Of a stretch of DNA of 64,000 nt, positions 62,058-64,000 are shown piece by piece (positions within the stretch are counted from its first letter, which is position 1; each line of letters starts with the position of its first letter). The stretch comes from Lachnospiraceae bacterium XBB1006. Its GTDB lineage: Bacteria > Bacillota > Clostridia > Lachnospirales > Lachnospiraceae. The stretch covers positions 38,785 through 102,784 of the forward strand of contig FOXT01000013.1 in the NCBI GenBank assembly GCA_900115795.1, in the 5' to 3' direction. Made by a program: the position numbers and the translations under genes. Below the pieces are notes generated by a model. It did no database searches. It saw only the letters and a program-made list of their open reading frames with translations, and was not told where the DNA came from.

Positions 62058-63257
62058 TTAAATAGAGTTTAAGTAAGCATTTATTCTTGCATAATAGATT
62101 CTTAAAAATTTATTACAGCCTGCAATCATATAGACATAGTAATGCTTTCCTTCAGCTCGTTTTTTATCCAAAAACTGATAGACTGGATCATCGATTTGTT
62201 GATGTCGAAGGATACAATCCATAACTGTAAAAAGTGTCTTACGTAAAGCCGAAGAGCCTCGCTTTGATATACCACGACTCTTTATATCAATGGTTCCTGA
62301 TTGATATGGAGAAGAATCGATACCGGCATATGCTATTAATGCCTTACGGCTATGAAATCTTCTGATATCACCAATCTCAGCAATAAGTTGTGGTCCTAAT
62401 GTTATTCCTACTCCAGGAAGAGACATGACTGCAGGATATTCAGGTAATTGAGACGCAATACGGTTCATCTCTTGACGGATTTTTTCTAAAGCATCAATCA
62501 AAGAAATAAGTTCTTTGGCAGTTTCTGTAATTATGAGTTTTGTATTAGCGTTTGCCGGCATGCTTGCAACTGTTTGATTGGCTAATTGATAAATATCATT
62601 AACTTTGTTTGACTGATAGTGATAACCATTTTTAGAGCACCACTTCTGGTACGAACGTTCAAGTGACTTAATTGTTTTTGTGGTTATACAGTCTTTGTGC
62701 CAATAATCTTTGATAAAGTCAATCCATTTATGGTGACCATCTTTGCGAGGTGTTTTGCCAAACAATCCATCAATACCAGGAAATGTTTGATCTGATAAAG
62801 CTATGAGATTATTTATCATAGCTACTTTAAGTTTGGTGTACTGCGTGAACTGACGGTTGTAGATTTTAAGAGCCTGACGTAATTCTTCTTCTGGTATATA
62901 TTCAGGTAAATCAAGCCACCGATTCAATCCGTAGTTTGCGATTTTTATAGCATCCTTTTTGTCAGTCTTAACTCTACGAATACTGGAGTTGTCGTAATCA
63001 TGGATAAGTATGGCGTTAACAACTGAAATGTAAAGGCCAGAGTTATACAGATAGTTAGCAAGTGGTTCATAGTAACGACCTGTATATTCCATAACAATTC
63101 TAGACTCGCCTTTAAGAGATTTGATTTGCAAAACAAGCTTTTCAAAATCTTCTTCTGTGTGATTGATTTCAAAAGGTGAAGCAATGATTTCGCCGAAAGG
63201 ACGCATGATGGCAACAGTACTTTTTCCTTTAGAAACATCAATTCCTACTGAATTCAT
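62058..63257 (-). CDS. IS110 family DEDD transposase (bridge-RNA recombinase)
   Basis: 399 residues. RuvC-like DEDD domain with D7 (GIDVSK), E57 (VMEYTGRYY), D99 and D102 (VKTDKKDA). The C-terminal Transposase_20 domain reads LPGVGITLGPQLIAEIGDI, YAGIDSSPYQSG and GISKRGSSALRKTLF; it carries the catalytic Ser. The intact length and motifs suggest an active enzyme. Start ATG 63257 follows AGGAG by 7 bases; an earlier ATG at 63311 lies in the RNA region. Recombines the element at CT cores guided by the RNA encoded upstream. Confidence 0.95.
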   Translation of the reverse strand: MNSVGIDVSKGKSTVAIMRPFGEIIASPFEINHTEEDFEKLVLQIKSLKGESRIVMEYTGRYYEPLANYLYNSGLYISVVNAILIHDYDNSSIRRVKTDKKDAIKIANYGLNRWLDLPEYIPEEELRQALKIYNRQFTQYTKLKVAMINNLIALSDQTFPGIDGLFGKTPRKDGHHKWIDFIKDYWHKDCITTKTIKSLERSYQKWCSKNGYHYQSNKVNDIYQLANQTVASMPANANTKLIITETAKELISLIDALEKIRQEMNRIASQLPEYPAVMSLPGVGITLGPQLIAEIGDIRRFHSRKALIAYAGIDSSPYQSGTIDIKSRGISKRGSSALRKTLFTVMDCILRHQQIDDPVYQFLDKKRAEGKHYYVYMIAGCNKFLRIYYARINAYLNSI

Positions 63258-63304
63258 AATACATTCTCCTTTATGTGTTTTAATTGTAAATGGTAACCAT
63301 TCAG

Positions 63305-63480
63305 AACTCATTACGATTCAATCTACTTAGTGACACGAGCGTGAAGCCCAACCTGCTAAAAACGAACGCTGCAACGAGAGGATGGATATCAGTCTTGCGT
63401 AACGGGCGTTATAGCCCAAGGGTGTCCCCGATAAACCATTTACCCTCTCATTTTAGCTTAATAATGAGGTTGGAAAACTG
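63305..63480 (-). ncRNA. Bridge RNA of the IS110 element
   Basis: In transposase orientation: a 5' hairpin (CTCATT/AATGAG), then a target-binding loop closed by GAGAGG..ATGG / CCATCCTCTC (63449-63436 with 63385-63376). That loop has an inner GGGC-TATAAC-GCCC hairpin. Left target guide ACACCCTTG (63425-63417) equals the intron target; GCAAG (63398-63394) complements its right side. Left donor guide TTAGCAGGT (63359-63351) equals the element right end (61947-61939); AGTAG (63327-63323) complements the left end CTACT. The order and spacing agree with the IS621 bridge RNA. Exact 5' and 3' ends not determined. Confidence 0.82.
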
Positions 63481-63929
63481 AATGATAATATTTTTATATA
63501 TCCAACAATTACATTGTAGTAGGGTGTTCATCGTGAGGTGGAATCTGAAGGAAGCTGTAAGCAAATCTCTGGTCCGACGGACAGAAATCACATATAAGGC
63601 TAGGCTACGAGAGATAAGTTGGCTAAAAGCAACGAAGTCTAATAACTATCACTTTTGTAGTAGCAGAGTAAATGTGGCGGATATATGGAGAGAAAGAGCG
63701 TGCACCTTAAGCGTGGAGGTCTCACAGAGGTTTCATTAGCCTAGTAACAACGAACTGTGAGAAGTCAGCCGAACCCATAGTAGTGAAGAAGTTTCTGTAA
63801 TGGAAATGGAGCGAAGGGGTGAACAATCAATAAGTTTGAGTATGTCTCGTGTTGCAGAAATGACAACATCTGCCGTAACCAATCGGGTGAAGGGTGGTCA
63901 AATCAAGCGAGGCGGAAAGGAAAGAACGC

Positions 63930-64000
63930 ATGGACACAAGTAGTCTAATGGAGCAGATATTATCTAGCGATAATCTCAACAGAGCATATCTGCAAGTCGT
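63930..64000 (+). CDS. ltrA: Group II intron reverse transcriptase/maturase, 5' part only
   Basis: 23 codons before the window ends: DTSSLMEQILSSDNLNRAYL. This L-x-x-I-L-S-x-x-N-x-x-x-A-Y pattern is the start of the reverse transcriptase domain (RT0) in class C intron proteins. AAAGGA lies 9 bases upstream. The protein would provide splicing and retrohoming. Confidence 0.85.
   Translation, partial: MDTSSLMEQILSSDNLNRAYLQV

Larger units (their letters stand above)
61939..63522 (-). mobile_element. IS110-family element inserted in intron domain I
   Basis: Boundaries come from re-joining the intron: ...CAGCAAG (to 61938) continues as GGTGTTC (from 63523). AG occurs at both junctions (61937-61938 and 63521-63522), i.e. 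CT in the transposase orientation, the core dinucleotide known for IS621. No terminal inverted repeats, as expected. Left end (63258-63520) is non-coding and holds the bridge RNA; right end is ~119 bases. Confidence 0.88.
61857..64000 (+). mobile_element. Group IIC intron, interrupted, 3' end beyond window
   Basis: The 5' end GTTTGCGCGCCATGGGCGCG, then GGGTGAAAGTCCCGAAC and AGCCGAACAGCAAG, aligns by eye with domain I of the Oceanobacillus group IIC intron. After the IS110 insertion the match resumes with GGTGTTCATCGTGAGGTGGA, then ATCTGAAGGAAGC, and continues to the maturase start at 63930. The insertion therefore splits domain I. With 1.58 kb of foreign DNA and its antisense transposase inside, splicing of this copy should be abolished unless the IS is excised. 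Confidence 0.88.

Overview
The window looks like a chromosomal segment of a low-to-mid GC Firmicute of class Clostridia, most likely a gut Lachnospiraceae relative. The reasons are the ecfA1-ecfA2-ecfT-truA-rplM-rpsI gene order, the AGGAGG-type ribosome binding sites, the many secreted proteins with bacterial Ig-like or fibronectin-like modules, and KtrAB, RibU and M13 peptidase genes of clostridial type. The genus assignment is inference; no rRNA is present.

Layout. 1-8.4 kb: a chemotaxis receptor (cut by the left edge), an HD-like protein, a PAP2 phosphatase, a solitary selenocysteine tRNA, a c-di-GMP phosphodiesterase, the riboflavin transporter subunit ribU behind a structured leader, a B12/radical-SAM protein and endonuclease III. 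8.3-16.6 kb: a VanW-type wall protein, an AIR-synthase-like protein, trmL, then the ECF transporter energising module, truA and rplM-rpsI with a consensus promoter and leader. 16.6-31 kb is an accessory zone: structured tandem repeats, a HicAB toxin-antitoxin with twin palindromic operators, an Abi_2 (HEPN) abortive-infection gene, an XRE regulator whose repeat domain is duplicated about 4.4 kb downstream, an ABC exporter behind a leader-peptide attenuator, GNAT enzymes, a long gene-poor stretch with palindromes, tandem leucine-rich-repeat secreted proteins, and truncated c-di-GMP/HD signalling genes.

31-60 kb is ordinary core or envelope content: patatin, an OmpR/histidine kinase plus MacB/FtsX-type ABC pair, nitroreductase, a 7TM sensor kinase next to an orphan solute-binding lipoprotein, nudC, a methyltransferase, sfsA, an M13 peptidase, an ECF sigma factor with membrane partner, an SGNH hydrolase, a TetR regulator, a surface adhesin, a LytTR regulator, a LUD protein, a 5'-nucleotidase, ktrB-ktrA and a PfkB sugar kinase.

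60.99-64 kb is a mobile-element graveyard with a nested structure. Broken genes lead into an IS3-like end; a group IIC intron sits directly after a terminator hairpin; and an IS110-family element is inserted in domain I of that intron. From the sequence alone the IS110 bridge RNA can be placed: its target guides match the intron sequence around the insertion point, its donor guides match the element's own two ends, and the implied core dinucleotide is CT. The guide corresponds to a motif that is conserved in group IIC introns, so this IS may be an intron specialist. This is the most interesting system in the window.
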